A stretch of 64,000 nucleotides of DNA, from the NCBI GenBank assembly GCA_934193545.1, contig CAKPVL010000001.1:1-64000 (forward strand). Direction: 5' to 3'. The position numbers were made by a program, and so were the translations under genes. The DNA comes from an uncultured Granulicatella sp. (GTDB taxonomy: Bacteria; Bacillota; Bacilli; Lactobacillales; Aerococcaceae). The notes under the pieces are model-generated. The model saw only the letters and a program-made list of their open reading frames with translations. It was not told where the DNA came from and did no database searches. Below are positions 15,640-25,404 of this stretch, in pieces (within the stretch, counting starts at the first letter, position 1; each line of letters opens with the position of its first letter).

Positions 15640-15969
15640 ATGACAGAAGAAAATAAAAATGCTGCAGAAGTAATGCAAGAGAAAATCTTAGAGGCTTTGG
15701 AGACAGTGATTGACCCAGAGCTTGGTATTGATATCGTCAATCTTGGACTTATTTACCGAGTGGACTTAAATGAAGAAGGGCATTGCCAAGTGGATATGAC
15801 TTTGACGACAATGGGATGTCCGCTAGCAGATATTATTACAGATGAAATTCATCGTGCTTTAGCTGAGATTGAAGAAGTGAAGACGATCGATGTGAAACTC
15901 GTTTGGTATCCAGCATGGAGTCCAGATAGAATGTCACGCTATGCAAGAATTGCTTTAGGTATTAGATAA
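15640..15969 (+). CDS. MIP18/PaaD (DUF59) family Fe-S assembly factor, YitW/SufT-like
   Basis: This 109-residue single-domain protein belongs to the DUF59/MIP18 family, which helps assemble or transfer iron-sulfur clusters. Diagnostic segments are VIDPELGIDIVNLGLIY and the cysteine-bearing MTLTTMGCPLADII, followed by VKLVWYPAWSPDRMS. It lies in an operon with the hydrolase upstream (GGAGAG site, 12-base gap) and ends before a terminator. No suf genes are in the window, so its clients are unknown. Confidence 0.9.
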   Translation: MTEENKNAAEVMQEKILEALETVIDPELGIDIVNLGLIYRVDLNEEGHCQVDMTLTTMGCPLADIITDEIHRALAEIEEVKTIDVKLVWYPAWSPDRMSRYARIALGIR

Positions 15970-15971
15970 GG

Positions 15972-16000
15972 AAAAATCCCCACAGATGTGGGGATTTTTT
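15972..16000 (+). terminator. Terminator of the hydrolase/YitW operon
   Basis: AAAATCCCCAC pairs with GTGGGGATTTT around a short AGAT loop and runs into TTTTTT. Confidence 0.9.
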
Positions 16001-16040
16001 GGTGCGATAAAATAAATTCTGTCAGATAAATACGTATAGT

Positions 16041-16065
16041 GAAATTATCATATATGATAATTTTC
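16041..16065. repeat. A/T-rich perfect palindrome
   Basis: A 22-bp perfect dyad occupies 16042-16063 (ATTATCATA mirrored to TATGATAAT) between convergent genes. It is not followed by a clear T-run, so a terminator role is weak. A protein-binding dyad or a second hairpin is possible. Confidence 0.5.
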
Positions 16066-16080
16066 ATGGTGCATTCAAGG

Positions 16081-16342
16081 GGATGTGCTTTGACTTAGAC
16101 GCAGTGGTTTAAGTGGGGCTCACATCGCGCAGTGACTCACATCCTCGAAGTTGAACTCGACCTCGTATCATCAGTGAAGTTGAACTCGGTCTCGTATCGC
16201 GCAGTGACTCACATCCTCGAAGTTGAACTCGACCTCACAGAAATGGCGTGCGTTTCCCCAAACGTACGCACGACTCGTACCGAGTCCTTTGCGTCGTTCG
16301 GGTCCAACGTTCCATTTCTGAGCGTTCGGTCTCGTATCCTGT
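16081..16342 (-). repeat. Degenerate, tandemly duplicated derivative of the intergenic repeat (copy D)
   Basis: A 41-bp direct repeat is exact at 16124-16164 and 16196-16236 (period 72). Read on the minus strand, each copy includes GGATGTGAGTCACTGCGCGA and GTCGAGTTCAAC. The related GATACGAGACCGAGTT is shared with sequence beside copy A. Toward the hypothetical gene a long hairpin has outer arms CAGAAATGG and CCATTTCTG (plus-strand 16238-16246 and 16312-16320). At the other end CCCCACTTAAACCACTGCG reads like the CCCGCA...AATAAACCACTGCG junction with hairpin 2 missing. It starts directly after the stop at 16343 and fills the gap between convergent genes. Confidence 0.7.
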
Positions 16343-16648
16343 TTAATCTTCCCCCGGTCGCATTGGTCTCTTATACTTACTCTTAGATTCTTGTCGGATG
16401 ATGGTGTGTGGGGATTTGCGGCCCTTGTTTGAATTTCTGAAGAGCATTTGCATTTTTTCGTCGTCGAAGAGTTCAAGGTTTTGATCGACGAAGTGACTTG
16501 CATCAGCTTTCCAATCTGAATGATAGTAATTGAATAATTCGGCCATGGCGACATTTCTGTCGGTGGCGCTCCCTTTAAATTCAGGGTCTGTTACATCTGT
16601 TAAGTATTGTTGCATTTTTGCAATTCTATTTTTATCAAAATCTGCCAT
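16343..16648 (-). CDS. Small soluble hypothetical protein (101 residues)
   Basis: I do not recognise this protein. It is hydrophilic and mostly helical, with an acidic/aromatic middle (MAELFNYYHSDWKADASHF) and a basic tail (ESKSKYKRPMRPGED). No signal peptide or membrane segment is seen. A GAGGCGA site precedes the ATG at 16648, and base use resembles its neighbours, which supports a real gene. It is a monocistronic minus-strand gene, and its stop abuts repeat copy D. The divergent MATE gene begins 135 bases away. No function is proposed. Confidence 0.65.
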   Translation of the reverse strand: MADFDKNRIAKMQQYLTDVTDPEFKGSATDRNVAMAELFNYYHSDWKADASHFVDQNLELFDDEKMQMLFRNSNKGRKSPHTIIRQESKSKYKRPMRPGED

Positions 16649-16782
16649 AACATTCGCCTCTTTTCAGTCCTATTTTAGCATAGAAGACGTTTTCTTAAAA
16701 GAAATTTTTCAAAACTACTGTTCATTTTCACAGGAATGTTTTATACTATTCATTGCTATTTTTTTGAAGAGGAGGGTGTCTG

Positions 16783-18123
16783 ATGGCAAAAGATATGACA
16801 AGTGGAAAACCGTTGAAATTGATTTGGAATTTTACAATCCCATTGTTAATAGGGAACTTGTTCCAGCAATTATATAATATGGCCGATACCTTTATTGTGG
16901 GTCGTACAATTGGTGTGCATGCGCTAGCCGCGGTTGGTTCTACAGGAAGTATTGTGTTTCTAATTATCGGGTTTGCAACAGGGTTAACAGCAGGTCTTGC
17001 CATTCCATTAGCGCAACGGTTTGGCGCCAAGGATTACAAGGGCGTGAAGCATAGTTTTTATGTTTCTATTTTAATTTCCATTGCTACGGCTATTGTGTTA
17101 ACCGCGCTGAGTATGATTTTCTGTCGTCAGATTCTAGAAATCATGCAGACACCATCCGAGATTATTGATGGGGCTTATGATTATTTAATCGTTATTTTCG
17201 GTGGGATTTTCTCGTCGATGGCCTATAATCTACTATCCAATATTTTCCGTTCTATCGGGGATGCAAAAACACCATTGTATTTCCTTGTAATGGCATGTGT
17301 GATGAATATCGTTCTGGATATTCTCTTCATTGCAGTCTTTGGAATGGGAGTGGAAGGAGCAGGATATGCAACTGTTCTTTCTCAAATCTTCTCAGCGGTA
17401 GCCTGTGTGGTTTATATTTGGAAAAAGATTCCAGTATTACGCTTAACGAAGGAAGACCTTGTTGCGACAAAGCAAAATATTAGAGAACATTGTCGTATTT
17501 CATTTCCGATGGCGTTCCAAGCATCAATTATTGCCATTGGAACGATTATGGTTCAGATCGCATTGAATCAATTAGGGCCGACTTCAGTTGCGGCACATAC
17601 GGCAGCGCAAAAGATTGACCAGCTAGCCATTCTTCCAATGATGTCCTTTGGGGTGACGATGGCGACGTATTCTGCACAAAACTATGGTGCAAAGAAATAT
17701 GATCGTATTTGGCTTGGCGTGCGTGAATGTATCAAGTTATCTTTAACATTTGCGATTGGAATTGGGATTATTTTAAATCTCTTTAGCCCGATTCTTATTC
17801 GCGCTTTCGTTGGAGAAGGGCATGAGGAGGTCGTTGAATTAGGGCGACTATTCTTCCTTACAAACGGGACAACATATAGTTTCCTTTCATTACTCTTTAT
17901 TTATCGTTACACCTTACAAGGAGTAGGGAAAACTTTCACACCGACCTTGGCTGGAATTATGGAACTCATCATGCGTTCGGTAGCAGCGGTCGTTCTATCA
18001 AATATGTATGGATTCGTCGGAGCAACCGTTGCGAACCCAATGGCATGGTTTGGTTCGATGGTGCCGCTCATGATTGCGTATTATATCTTTAAAAATAAAG
18101 TTCAACATGGATTAGAGCAGTAG
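16783..18123 (+). CDS. MATE-family efflux transporter
   Basis: This 446-residue membrane protein has about twelve transmembrane helices in the two-lobed MATE layout. Conserved segments are FTIPLLIGNLFQQLYNMADT, FIVGRTIGVHALAAVG and, at the start of the second lobe, FPMAFQASIIAIGTIM. The DinF/NorM superfamily exports cationic drugs or metabolites in exchange for Na+ or H+. The substrate is unknown and no regulator is adjacent. GAGGAGGG gives a strong ribosome site. The gene appears monocistronic. A possible promoter is TATACT in the TTTTATACTATT stretch about 40 bases upstream. Confidence 0.92.
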   Translation: MAKDMTSGKPLKLIWNFTIPLLIGNLFQQLYNMADTFIVGRTIGVHALAAVGSTGSIVFLIIGFATGLTAGLAIPLAQRFGAKDYKGVKHSFYVSILISIATAIVLTALSMIFCRQILEIMQTPSEIIDGAYDYLIVIFGGIFSSMAYNLLSNIFRSIGDAKTPLYFLVMACVMNIVLDILFIAVFGMGVEGAGYATVLSQIFSAVACVVYIWKKIPVLRLTKEDLVATKQNIREHCRISFPMAFQASIIAIGTIMVQIALNQLGPTSVAAHTAAQKIDQLAILPMMSFGVTMATYSAQNYGAKKYDRIWLGVRECIKLSLTFAIGIGIILNLFSPILIRAFVGEGHEEVVELGRLFFLTNGTTYSFLSLLFIYRYTLQGVGKTFTPTLAGIMELIMRSVAAVVLSNMYGFVGATVANPMAWFGSMVPLMIAYYIFKNKVQHGLEQ

Positions 18124-18148
18124 TATCAAGCTACTGTTCTTTCTTTTG
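18115..18148 (+). terminator. Terminator overlapping the MATE gene stop
   Basis: GAGCAGTAG at 18115-18123, which includes the stop codon, pairs with CTACTGTTC at 18131-18139 with a G-U pair. TTTCTTTT follows. Confidence 0.7.
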
Positions 18149-18201
18149 GAAACAAATGAAAATAATGAAAATACTTTTCGAATTAATTGTGAATTATTTA
18201 G

Positions 18202-18230
18202 TTGTAAATTGTACAAACTTATAGTAAAAT
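18202..18230 (+). promoter_or_regulatory. Promoter of the first LPxTG protein
   Basis: TTGTAA at 18202-18207 and TAAAAT at 18225-18230 are spaced by 17 bases, about 35 bases before the ATG with its TGGAGGAAAG site. Confidence 0.55.
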
Positions 18231-18265
18231 AATTCTAACTAAAGTGTTTATGGAGGAAAGATTGG

Positions 18266-19903
18266 ATGAAAAAAGAACAATCAATTCGTAAAATTGGAAA
18301 ACTTATTTTAGCAATCTCATCATGTGGTGTTTTGTTAACAGCATTCCAAGCGAATAAATCAGTTTTTGCCGAAGATGCAACAACGACTACAGAAGCGACT
18401 ACAGCTGCTGCAGCAACAACAGAAGCATCAACAGCGGCTACAACAGAAGCGACTACTGCAACGACTGAAGCTACAACAGAAGCAACTACTGCGGCTCCAA
18501 CGCGTGCTGCTAAAGAAGCAAATGCCAAAGTAACAGGTACAATTAAAAATCATGATATTAAATATTATGAATACTACACTGACGTAGATATCGCTGTTTC
18601 TCTAACAGATGACGATGTGAAAGAAGGCGACTACGTAACGGTTACATTAGAAAACGTAGCGGTGTTAAATTCGTTAGCTGGTAAAGATGTTATTTATGAA
18701 GGAAAGAAAATTGGTACAATTTCAATCGTTTCTTTCGATAACATCAATAAGGCTCGTCAAGGTTCGAACGACAAAGCTCAAATGGAGCAAGCAGAATTAG
18801 AATCAACACGTATTACTTTAAAAATTACATTTACAAAAGCCGTTGAAGCAGTAAAACCGGATGTGTTGAAACAAGCACAGTTCACAATTAAATCAGATAA
18901 CGCTTATAACGGAGCTGTTATTGCGAATAAAGACTACACTTTAAATCAAGTGATTAAAGTGGGCGATTCTTCTGTCACAAGTACAGTGGATATTCCAAAA
19001 GTTGAGAAATTTGCGACAGAAACAAACTCAATTCACATGCCACCTTCTGGAAATACGATTAAGTTCAACGAAGATGGTTCATATGAAACAAGTTCAGAAA
19101 TCCAAGTTCGTGGAAGAGAAGGAATGAAGGTTGGTTCAACTGTTGAACTTGAATTCAACGATGCTTCAGGAATTGAGTGGAAAACAAGTGGTGATACTGC
19201 ACTTAAAGTTGGAGATACATTTAAATCTAGCTTTATCTTACCAGTATATAGTTCATATGACGTGAACCAATATGGAGCTTATATCTTTCCAACTGGTGTA
19301 GAGCCAACATTCAAAGTTACTTCTATTACAGCTAAGAAAATCACGCTTGAAATGATTTCAGGAGATGTTCCAAAGGAATTAGGAGTATTCTTCCGTATCG
19401 GTAAAGATCGCGTGACTATTATCGACAAATCTAAAATTGATATCGAAAAAATGCAATATGATGTTTCAACAGTGGCTACAGCGACTATTGATGGTAAAGA
19501 TTCTAAAGGAATCTACATCTATCGTATTATTAGTGATTCTACAAGTGCACAATTAGTGCTTGATTCACTTGTTACAGATTACAAAGATATTGATACACAA
19601 GAATCAATTAAAGCAACTGATAGAGGTTGGAAAGATCCAGCAACTATCGATGGATATGAATTTGTAAGCACGGAAAAAGACCGTGAAGGAAATCGTATCC
19701 ACTGGTACAGAAAGATTTCTCAACCAACAACAACTGAGGAAACAACAGAAGAAACTACTGAAGAAACAACAACAACTACTACTCCAGAACAACCAAAACA
19801 AGAAGAATTACCAAATACTGGGGTTGCGACAACTGCTATCACAACTGGTTTAGCAACATTATTTGCTGGTCTTGGTTTAGCTGTTTCTAAAAAGAAAAAA
19901 TAA
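18266..19903 (+). CDS. LPxTG wall-anchored surface protein, Thr-rich
   Basis: This 545-residue secreted protein has a signal peptide at about 1-35 (hydrophobic core LILAISSCGVLLTAF, likely cut after VFA). A Thr/Ala-rich spacer follows at about 36-85. A large beta-rich region at about 90-450 resembles MSCRAMM-type Ig-like adhesin domains, and a segment at about 430-485 ends in EFVSTEKDREGNRIHWYRK, resembling the MucBP-like repeats of surface proteins. A TTEETTEETT spacer leads to LPNTG at 515-519, a hydrophobic segment and KKKK, so sortase A should attach it to peptidoglycan. It has its own promoter and terminator. A ligand cannot be named; adhesion is inferred from architecture. Confidence 0.88.
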   Translation: MKKEQSIRKIGKLILAISSCGVLLTAFQANKSVFAEDATTTTEATTAAAATTEASTAATTEATTATTEATTEATTAAPTRAAKEANAKVTGTIKNHDIKYYEYYTDVDIAVSLTDDDVKEGDYVTVTLENVAVLNSLAGKDVIYEGKKIGTISIVSFDNINKARQGSNDKAQMEQAELESTRITLKITFTKAVEAVKPDVLKQAQFTIKSDNAYNGAVIANKDYTLNQVIKVGDSSVTSTVDIPKVEKFATETNSIHMPPSGNTIKFNEDGSYETSSEIQVRGREGMKVGSTVELEFNDASGIEWKTSGDTALKVGDTFKSSFILPVYSSYDVNQYGAYIFPTGVEPTFKVTSITAKKITLEMISGDVPKELGVFFRIGKDRVTIIDKSKIDIEKMQYDVSTVATATIDGKDSKGIYIYRIISDSTSAQLVLDSLVTDYKDIDTQESIKATDRGWKDPATIDGYEFVSTEKDREGNRIHWYRKISQPTTTEETTEETTEETTTTTTPEQPKQEELPNTGVATTAITTGLATLFAGLGLAVSKKKK

Positions 19904-19916
19904 CTTAAATGATTAG

Positions 19917-19948
19917 AGTCGTATGGCAATGCCATACGGCTTTTTTTG
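19917..19948 (+). terminator. Terminator after the first LPxTG gene
   Basis: AGTCGTATGGC at 19917-19927 pairs with GCCATACGGCT at 19931-19941 (one G-U pair), followed by seven T residues. Confidence 0.9.
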
Positions 19949-20017
19949 TTGTAGTAGAGAGGTTTAAAATACATTGAGAAGATTTTGTGAAAACTAAGGA
20001 AAACTGATGAAAAAGAG

Positions 20018-20046
20018 TTGAAAATAAATCGTAGCAGGTGTATGAT
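20018..20046 (+). promoter_or_regulatory. Promoter of the antigen I/II-like gene
   Basis: TTGAAA at 20018-20023 and TATGAT at 20041-20046 have 17 bases between them, about 30 bases before the ATG at 20079. Confidence 0.55.
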
Positions 20047-20078
20047 TAAGTCAATTATTTCGTCAAAGGGGAAAAATT

Positions 20079-21713
20079 ATGTCTAAAGATAGATTGACAA
20101 CAGTTGGGTATAAAAAATCAAAAGCATTTGGGTTATGTGGCTTTGTAGCAACAGCAAGTGTGTTTCTGTTTGTAAACAGTGTATTCACAGCGGACACGGT
20201 TTCAGCTGATGAAGTGGTAGCGGCAGAGGAAACTCTTGCGACAACAACGAAAGCTATTGAAAATTCAGATGCGTTGAAGACAGCCATCGACAATGCAAAA
20301 ACAGAAGGTGTAACCGTTAATGAAAGTTCAGATACGATTACGAATTTAAACGAAGAACAAGTCAAAGCAGCTCAAGATGAAAAGGCCGCTGAGATTGAAC
20401 AGGTCACTAACAAGTATAAAGAAGATAAATCAAAATACGCCGAAGAGAAGAAGCAATACGACGAAGATTTAAAAGAGTACAATATTAAAAAAGCTCAATA
20501 CGACGAAAAGAAAGCTGCATACGAAGAATACCAAAAGCAAATTGCGAACGGTACAGATGCGGGGGTCATTAATACATTACAAGAATTAACGTTAAAGACA
20601 GAACCAGATGCACATACCGTCGTGAGTGGTGATGTCAACTACCTTACACAAGCTGGTGTAGATGCCTTAAACCAATCAGACTACTTAGCTCGATTTGAGG
20701 CGGACAAAGTAAAAGACGAGTATTTGACAACAACGAATCCGTATTCAGATACAGATGACGCTTGGGTGGCACTCGAGGTCGGCAAAACTATGACTGTGAC
20801 AAGCACAAACCTATCTAATTCACGCTTTAAAGATACAGACATTGCTAAAATCGTCCGTGAATTTACAGTTACAAGTGCGCCTGGCAACTCAGGAAAGATC
20901 ATTGCGAATGTTTATCGTGATCCAGCTAAAACGATTGTAGTGGGAGATAGCACGGATTCTGCTAATCCATTAACAATCAAAGTTGTGGATCATTACTATG
21001 ACGCTGCCGGAAATGAAGTCCAAGCGGTTTACAATGGAAATTCAATTATCGCTGTAAACAGTTTGAACCATTATAACGGCATTCGTTATACAGAAAATGG
21101 TGAAACAAAATGGGCTTGGGATGATACAAAACACATTGAAAAAATGAGTGTTGGAAGCAACAAATTTATCCCAATTCCAGGTTCTTCTGTAAGTGAGCAA
21201 AATGGTGAAATCTATTCTGTGAACGATAACCAATACTTAGAACATGGCTCAAAATTCAACGGAAATGACATGGGAAATGTAAAAGGCTGGGATGATGAAA
21301 CAGCACCAAACTTCTATTGGGGAAGTGGCGCACTTCGTTTGTACGATAACCACTATACTTTCTCAGTACAAGGAAACTCAGTAGGCCTTAATACAGTTTA
21401 TTGGTTTGCGATTAATACCAATATTGCTTTCCCTCAACCACCAGGGGAAGAACCAGTGAAACCAAGTGAACCAACAGAACCAGAAGCTCCAAGTGTAACG
21501 GTAAATAAATATGCGATTATTTCAGCACTTCCTGTAGAACCTACGACTCCAGAAGTGCCAACAACTCCAGAAGTACCTGTGACACCAGAAGTTCCAGCAA
21601 CTCCAGCACCACAACTTCCAAATACAGGGACAGCGGACTCACTGCTAGGTGCAGCAGCTGCATTCCTACTAAGCGGTTTTGGAGTATTAGGCTTCAAGAA
21701 AAAAGAAGATTAA
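20079..21713 (+). CDS. LPxTG surface adhesin with GbpC/antigen I/II-type domain
   Basis: This 544-residue wall-anchored protein has an N-terminal export signal (about 1-44, core GLCGFVATASVFLFVNSVF, cut near VSA). A charged helical heptad region spans about 90-165 (KYKEDKSKYAEEKKQYDEDL), like the alanine-rich stalk of streptococcal antigen I/II. A globular region at about 170-455 resembles the GbpC/Spa variable domain, with an NHYNGIRYTENGETKW segment and the closing YWFAINTNIAFP. A Pro-rich stalk of VPTTPE-like repeats leads to LPNTG (513-517), a membrane segment and KKKED. It is much shorter than antigen I/II. Binding to salivary glycoprotein or glucan is inferred from the family. It is monocistronic. 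Confidence 0.88.
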   Translation: MSKDRLTTVGYKKSKAFGLCGFVATASVFLFVNSVFTADTVSADEVVAAEETLATTTKAIENSDALKTAIDNAKTEGVTVNESSDTITNLNEEQVKAAQDEKAAEIEQVTNKYKEDKSKYAEEKKQYDEDLKEYNIKKAQYDEKKAAYEEYQKQIANGTDAGVINTLQELTLKTEPDAHTVVSGDVNYLTQAGVDALNQSDYLARFEADKVKDEYLTTTNPYSDTDDAWVALEVGKTMTVTSTNLSNSRFKDTDIAKIVREFTVTSAPGNSGKIIANVYRDPAKTIVVGDSTDSANPLTIKVVDHYYDAAGNEVQAVYNGNSIIAVNSLNHYNGIRYTENGETKWAWDDTKHIEKMSVGSNKFIPIPGSSVSEQNGEIYSVNDNQYLEHGSKFNGNDMGNVKGWDDETAPNFYWGSGALRLYDNHYTFSVQGNSVGLNTVYWFAINTNIAFPQPPGEEPVKPSEPTEPEAPSVTVNKYAIISALPVEPTTPEVPTTPEVPVTPEVPATPAPQLPNTGTADSLLGAAAAFLLSGFGVLGFKKKED

Positions 21714-21726
21714 TGATAGATGAGAT

Positions 21727-21761
21727 GAATGAGGATGATGTTGCATCCTCATTCTTTTTTT
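21727..21761 (+). terminator. Terminator after the antigen I/II-like gene
   Basis: GAATGAGGATG at 21727-21737 pairs with CATCCTCATTC at 21744-21754, followed by TTTTTTT. Confidence 0.9.
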
Positions 21762-21772
21762 GCGTCAAATTA

Positions 21773-21781
21773 TGGTATAAT
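21773..21781 (+). promoter_or_regulatory. Extended -10 promoter of fhs
   Basis: TGG followed by consensus TATAAT at 21776-21781 lies 31 bases before the ATG. No strong -35 is seen, which is usual for extended -10 promoters. Confidence 0.55.
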
Positions 21782-21812
21782 AAAACGAATATGCATGAAG
21801 CGAGGTGACGTC

Positions 21813-23480
21813 ATGAAAACAGATATTGAAATTGCACAAGAAAACCCAATGCAACCTATTACGGTCATTGCCGAGAAACTCAATTTAACTCCAGAAGAAG
21901 TAGAGCCTTATGGAAAATACAAGGCAAAGATTGATAAGAATGACATTCATAACCCAGAGAATTTTGGGAAACTCATTTTAGTCACATCAATGAACCCGAC
22001 TCCTGCTGGTGAAGGTAAGTCTACAGTAACAGTGGGGCTAGGAGATGCTTTAACAGCGATTGAAAAGAAAACAGCGATTGCGCTGCGTGAACCATCTCTA
22101 GGACCGACTCTTGGACTCAAAGGTGGAGCCACTGGTGGAGGATATGCGCAAGTCGTTCCTATGGAAGAAATCAATTTGCATTTCACAGGGGACATGCATG
22201 CCTTAACGACGGCGACAAATCTATTGTCTGCAATCATTGACAATCACATTCACCAAGGAAATGAGCTACAAATTGATACAAGCCGCATTTTGTGGAAACG
22301 AGCGCTCGATTTGAATGACCGTTCGTTACGGCAAATTGAAATTGGGCTTGGTGGTCTGGTTAATGGGGTGCCTCGCAAGGACGGTTTTGATATTACGGTC
22401 GCAACTGAAATGATGGCGATTCTTTGTTTAGCAAGTGACTTAAAAGACTTACAACGTCGTGTATCGCAAATTTTAGTCGCGTTTGATGTGAATGGAAAAC
22501 CAGTGACAGTAGCGGATTTACAAGTAGAAGGGGCTATTACTGCTCTTATGAAAGAAGCCGTTAAGCCAAACCTCGTTCAAACTTTAGAAGAAACGCCAGC
22601 CATTGTTCATGGCGGACCATTTGCCAATATTGCGCATGGATGTAATAGTGTTATCGCGACGAAAATGGCCTTAACTTTGGCAGATTATACTGTGACAGAA
22701 GCAGGTTTTGGGGCCGACCTTGGTGCCCAGAAGTTCCTGGATATTAAGGTGCCGGTTCTTGGAAAGAGTCCGGATGCAGTTGTAGTCGTAGCAACCATTC
22801 GTTCAACAAAGATGCATGGTGGATTGTCTCTTGAAGAATTAGCACAAGGAGAATCGCTTGAAGCCGTTCGCGAAGGATTTAAGAACGTAGCCAAACATAT
22901 TGAGAATGTTCAACAGTATGGCTTACCTGTTGTAGTAGCACTGAATGAATTTGTAACGGATACAAAAGCAGAACAAAAACTCTTTGCATCGCTTTGTCAG
23001 GAGTTTGGAGTTCCTTGTATCATGACTGCGGTATGGGAAAAAGGTTCTAAGGGCGGTATTGAATTAGCGCAGAAAGTGGTTGAACTCTGTGAAAGTGGCA
23101 AAGCTGCTTTTCGTCCAACATATAAAGAGAATCAACCGATTCAAGAAAAAATCGATGCAGTTGCTAAGAATATTTATGGAGCCACGAGGGTAAATTACAC
23201 CCCGGAAGCGTTAGAACAATTGAAAGAGATTGAAGAGGCTGGATGGAATCATTTAAATGTATGTATTGCGAAAACACCTTATTCATTCTCAGACAATGCC
23301 AAGTTAAAAGGACGTCCAGAAAACTTTGAAATCACGATTCGTTCATTGATTCCAAAACTAGGTGCTGGATTTATTGTCGCATTAACGGGAACAGTGTTAA
23401 CAATGCCGGGACTTCCTAAAGTTCCAGCAGCACTTGGAATTAGTGTTGATGACAATGGAAAAATTCAAGGGTTATATTAA
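21813..23480 (+). CDS. fhs: Formate--tetrahydrofolate ligase
   Basis: This 555-residue enzyme makes 10-formyltetrahydrofolate from formate, ATP and tetrahydrofolate, feeding purine and formyl-methionine synthesis. The P-loop-like TPAGEGKST lies near residue 68. [18 protein letters not shown] and [15 protein letters not shown] are family blocks, and the C-terminus holds [17 protein letters not shown]. The open frame extends upstream to 21729, but GAGGTGA before the ATG at 21813 fixes the start. An ABC-F protein and thyA-folA follow closely with no terminator, so folate-dependent steps are probably co-transcribed. In fermenting cells the formate may come from pyruvate-formate lyase, which is not in this window. 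Confidence 0.97.
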   Translation: MKTDIEIAQENPMQPITVIAEKLNLTPEEVEPYGKYKAKIDKNDIHNPENFGKLILVTSMNPTPAGEGKSTVTVGLGDALTAIEKKTAIALREPSLGPTLGLKGGATGGGYAQVVPMEEINLHFTGDMHALTTATNLLSAIIDNHIHQGNELQIDTSRILWKRALDLNDRSLRQIEIGLGGLVNGVPRKDGFDITVATEMMAILCLASDLKDLQRRVSQILVAFDVNGKPVTVADLQVEGAITALMKEAVKPNLVQTLEETPAIVHGGPFANIAHGCNSVIATKMALTLADYTVTEAGFGADLGAQKFLDIKVPVLGKSPDAVVVVATIRSTKMHGGLSLEELAQGESLEAVREGFKNVAKHIENVQQYGLPVVVALNEFVTDTKAEQKLFASLCQEFGVPCIMTAVWEKGSKGGIELAQKVVELCESGKAAFRPTYKENQPIQEKIDAVAKNIYGATRVNYTPEALEQLKEIEEAGWNHLNVCIAKTPYSFSDNAKLKGRPENFEITIRSLIPKLGAGFIVALTGTVLTMPGLPKVPAALGISVDDNGKIQGLY

Positions 23481-23500
23481 GAGACTTGAAAGGAGTTTGC

Positions 23501-25390
23501 ATGAAAGATTTTAGAGTCGATCATTTGAAAAAATCTTATGGTGCGAAATCATTATTAGAAGACGTGTCCTTTATTATTAATGAAGGTGAACACGTAGGTT
23601 TAATCGGTCAAAACGGGACTGGTAAGAGTACATTATTATCTATTCTTGCAGGAGTTGATTTTGCTGAATCAGGAGACATCACAACGTCTAACGATTATAG
23701 AATTGGATACTTATCGCAACAACCAGAATTAGATGATGAAGATACGATTTTCGAAGCCTTGTATAAAGGTGACCATCCAACATTAAAAGTCGTTCATGAC
23801 TTTGAAGAAGTGGTGGAACAATTACGCGAAAATCCAACTTCAGAAAGCCTCACAAAACGATACAGCGCCTTAGAACAAAAGATGAATGAAATCGATGGAT
23901 GGCAAGTGGAAGTTCAAATTAAGACCATTCTTCAAAAGATGGGATTAACGGATATTCAGAAAAAAGTTGGAACGCTCTCTGGTGGACAGAAGAAGCGTGT
24001 AGGGCTAGCAAAGGTATTGATGGAAGAACCGGATTTATTATTGCTTGATGAACCAACAAACCACTTAGACTTAGAAGCTATCGAATGGTTAGAAGGCTAC
24101 TTAGCCAATTACAAAGGCGCGATGATGCTCGTGACTCACGACCGTTACTTCTTAGAACGTGCGGTAACGCATATGTTTGAACTCGTGAACGGACGAATCG
24201 AAGCTTACGAAGGAAACTATGAGTCATACTTAGAGCAACGAAGCCAACGAGAACAAATTGCAGCTCGCATGTCGCAGAAACAAAAACGTTTGTATCAAAG
24301 CGAGTTAGAGTGGATGCGTCAAGGTGCAAAAGCTCGTACTACGAAACAACAAGCGCGTATTCATCGTTTTGAAGCGTTAGAAAAAGATGTGAAGCAGACG
24401 ACTTCAAACGACAAGCTGGTGATGGAATTCGACCAAGCGCGTATCGGGAAACGTGTCTTCCAAATGGAAGATGTCAGTCTTTCCATTAATGGGCAACAAA
24501 TTGTGAAGAATCTGGACTGGATTATTCAAAGTCAAGCGCGTGTCGGGATTGCTGGGGTAAATGGTGTTGGAAAATCAACCTTCTTAAATGCCATTGCTGG
24601 ACAGATTCCATTTGATAGTGGCCAGTTTGTTGTCGGTGAGACTGTTCGAATCGCATACTACAAACAACAAGATGAAGATATCCCAATGGATAAACAGCTC
24701 ATCCAATATTTACGAGAAGAAGCGGAAGAAATTAAACGTGAAAACGGAGAAGTAGCTTCCATTTCAGAATTACTCGAGACATTCTTATTCCCAAGACATT
24801 TACATGGAGCGTACATCCATACATTGTCAGGAGGAGAGAGAAGACGACTCTATTTACTTCGTTTATTAATGACAAAACCAAATGTGTTATTATTGGACGA
24901 ACCAACCAACGACTTGGATATCGATACATTAACTGTGCTCGAAGACTTCCTAGAGTCGTTTAATGGAGCGGTCCTTATCGTATCGCATGACCGTTACTTC
25001 TTAGATAAGACGGTGGATCAATTATTTGTCATCCGAGGCGAAGGGCAAACAGAACTATTCTACGGATCGATGAGTGAGTATTTAGAAGAGGAAAAAACAC
25101 TAGCAAAAGTTGCTGTGGAAACTCCTAAGGCAGAAGCGCCAAAAGTGGAGGTACCAAAAGCTGCTCCAGCCAAGAAGATGACGTATCAAGAGAAGAAAGA
25201 ATGGGAAACAATTGAAGGAACCATTCAAGAACTCGAAGAGAAACTAGAATTCTTGCAAGAGGAAATGAGTGTTCATGCACAAGATTTTGCAAAACTACAA
25301 GAATTACAAGAGAAATTAGACAAGACGGAAGAAGCAGCAAGTGCGGCTTACGAACGTTGGGAATATTTAGCAGAACTAGCAGGGAATTAA
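23501..25390 (+). CDS. ABC-F family ribosome-associated ATPase, YfmR/Uup-like
   Basis: This 629-residue soluble protein carries two ABC domains and no membrane domain. Walker A motifs are GQNGTGKST and GVNGVGKST, signatures are LSGGQKKR and LSGGERRR, and Walker B motifs are [13 protein letters not shown] and [14 protein letters not shown] charged interdomain linker (about 245-310) is the P-site-tRNA-interaction region. A C-terminal coiled coil ([20 protein letters not shown]) marks the Uup/YfmR subgroup. Such proteins bind the ribosomal E site and relieve stalling; this one does not look like a dedicated resistance factor. TTG at 23486 overlaps the ribosome site AAAGGAG, so the ATG at 23501 is chosen. 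It is co-transcribed with fhs and thyA. Confidence 0.92.
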   Translation: MKDFRVDHLKKSYGAKSLLEDVSFIINEGEHVGLIGQNGTGKSTLLSILAGVDFAESGDITTSNDYRIGYLSQQPELDDEDTIFEALYKGDHPTLKVVHDFEEVVEQLRENPTSESLTKRYSALEQKMNEIDGWQVEVQIKTILQKMGLTDIQKKVGTLSGGQKKRVGLAKVLMEEPDLLLLDEPTNHLDLEAIEWLEGYLANYKGAMMLVTHDRYFLERAVTHMFELVNGRIEAYEGNYESYLEQRSQREQIAARMSQKQKRLYQSELEWMRQGAKARTTKQQARIHRFEALEKDVKQTTSNDKLVMEFDQARIGKRVFQMEDVSLSINGQQIVKNLDWIIQSQARVGIAGVNGVGKSTFLNAIAGQIPFDSGQFVVGETVRIAYYKQQDEDIPMDKQLIQYLREEAEEIKRENGEVASISELLETFLFPRHLHGAYIHTLSGGERRRLYLLRLLMTKPNVLLLDEPTNDLDIDTLTVLEDFLESFNGAVLIVSHDRYFLDKTVDQLFVIRGEGQTELFYGSMSEYLEEEKTLAKVAVETPKAEAPKVEVPKAAPAKKMTYQEKKEWETIEGTIQELEEKLEFLQEEMSVHAQDFAKLQELQEKLDKTEEAASAAYERWEYLAELAGN

Positions 25391-25404
25391 AGAAAGGAAC
25401 AGAT

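Noticed and set aside
16132..16554. ORFs on both strands across copy D
   Set aside because: Their composition comes from the tandem repeat (LEVELD-type repeats). No start signals were found.
18235..18528. Minus-strand ORF rich in Val and Ala opposite the Thr-rich region
   Set aside because: It is the antisense of ACA/ACT/GCT-type codons in the surface-protein spacer. The same effect occurs at 28950-29228 and 21434-21697.
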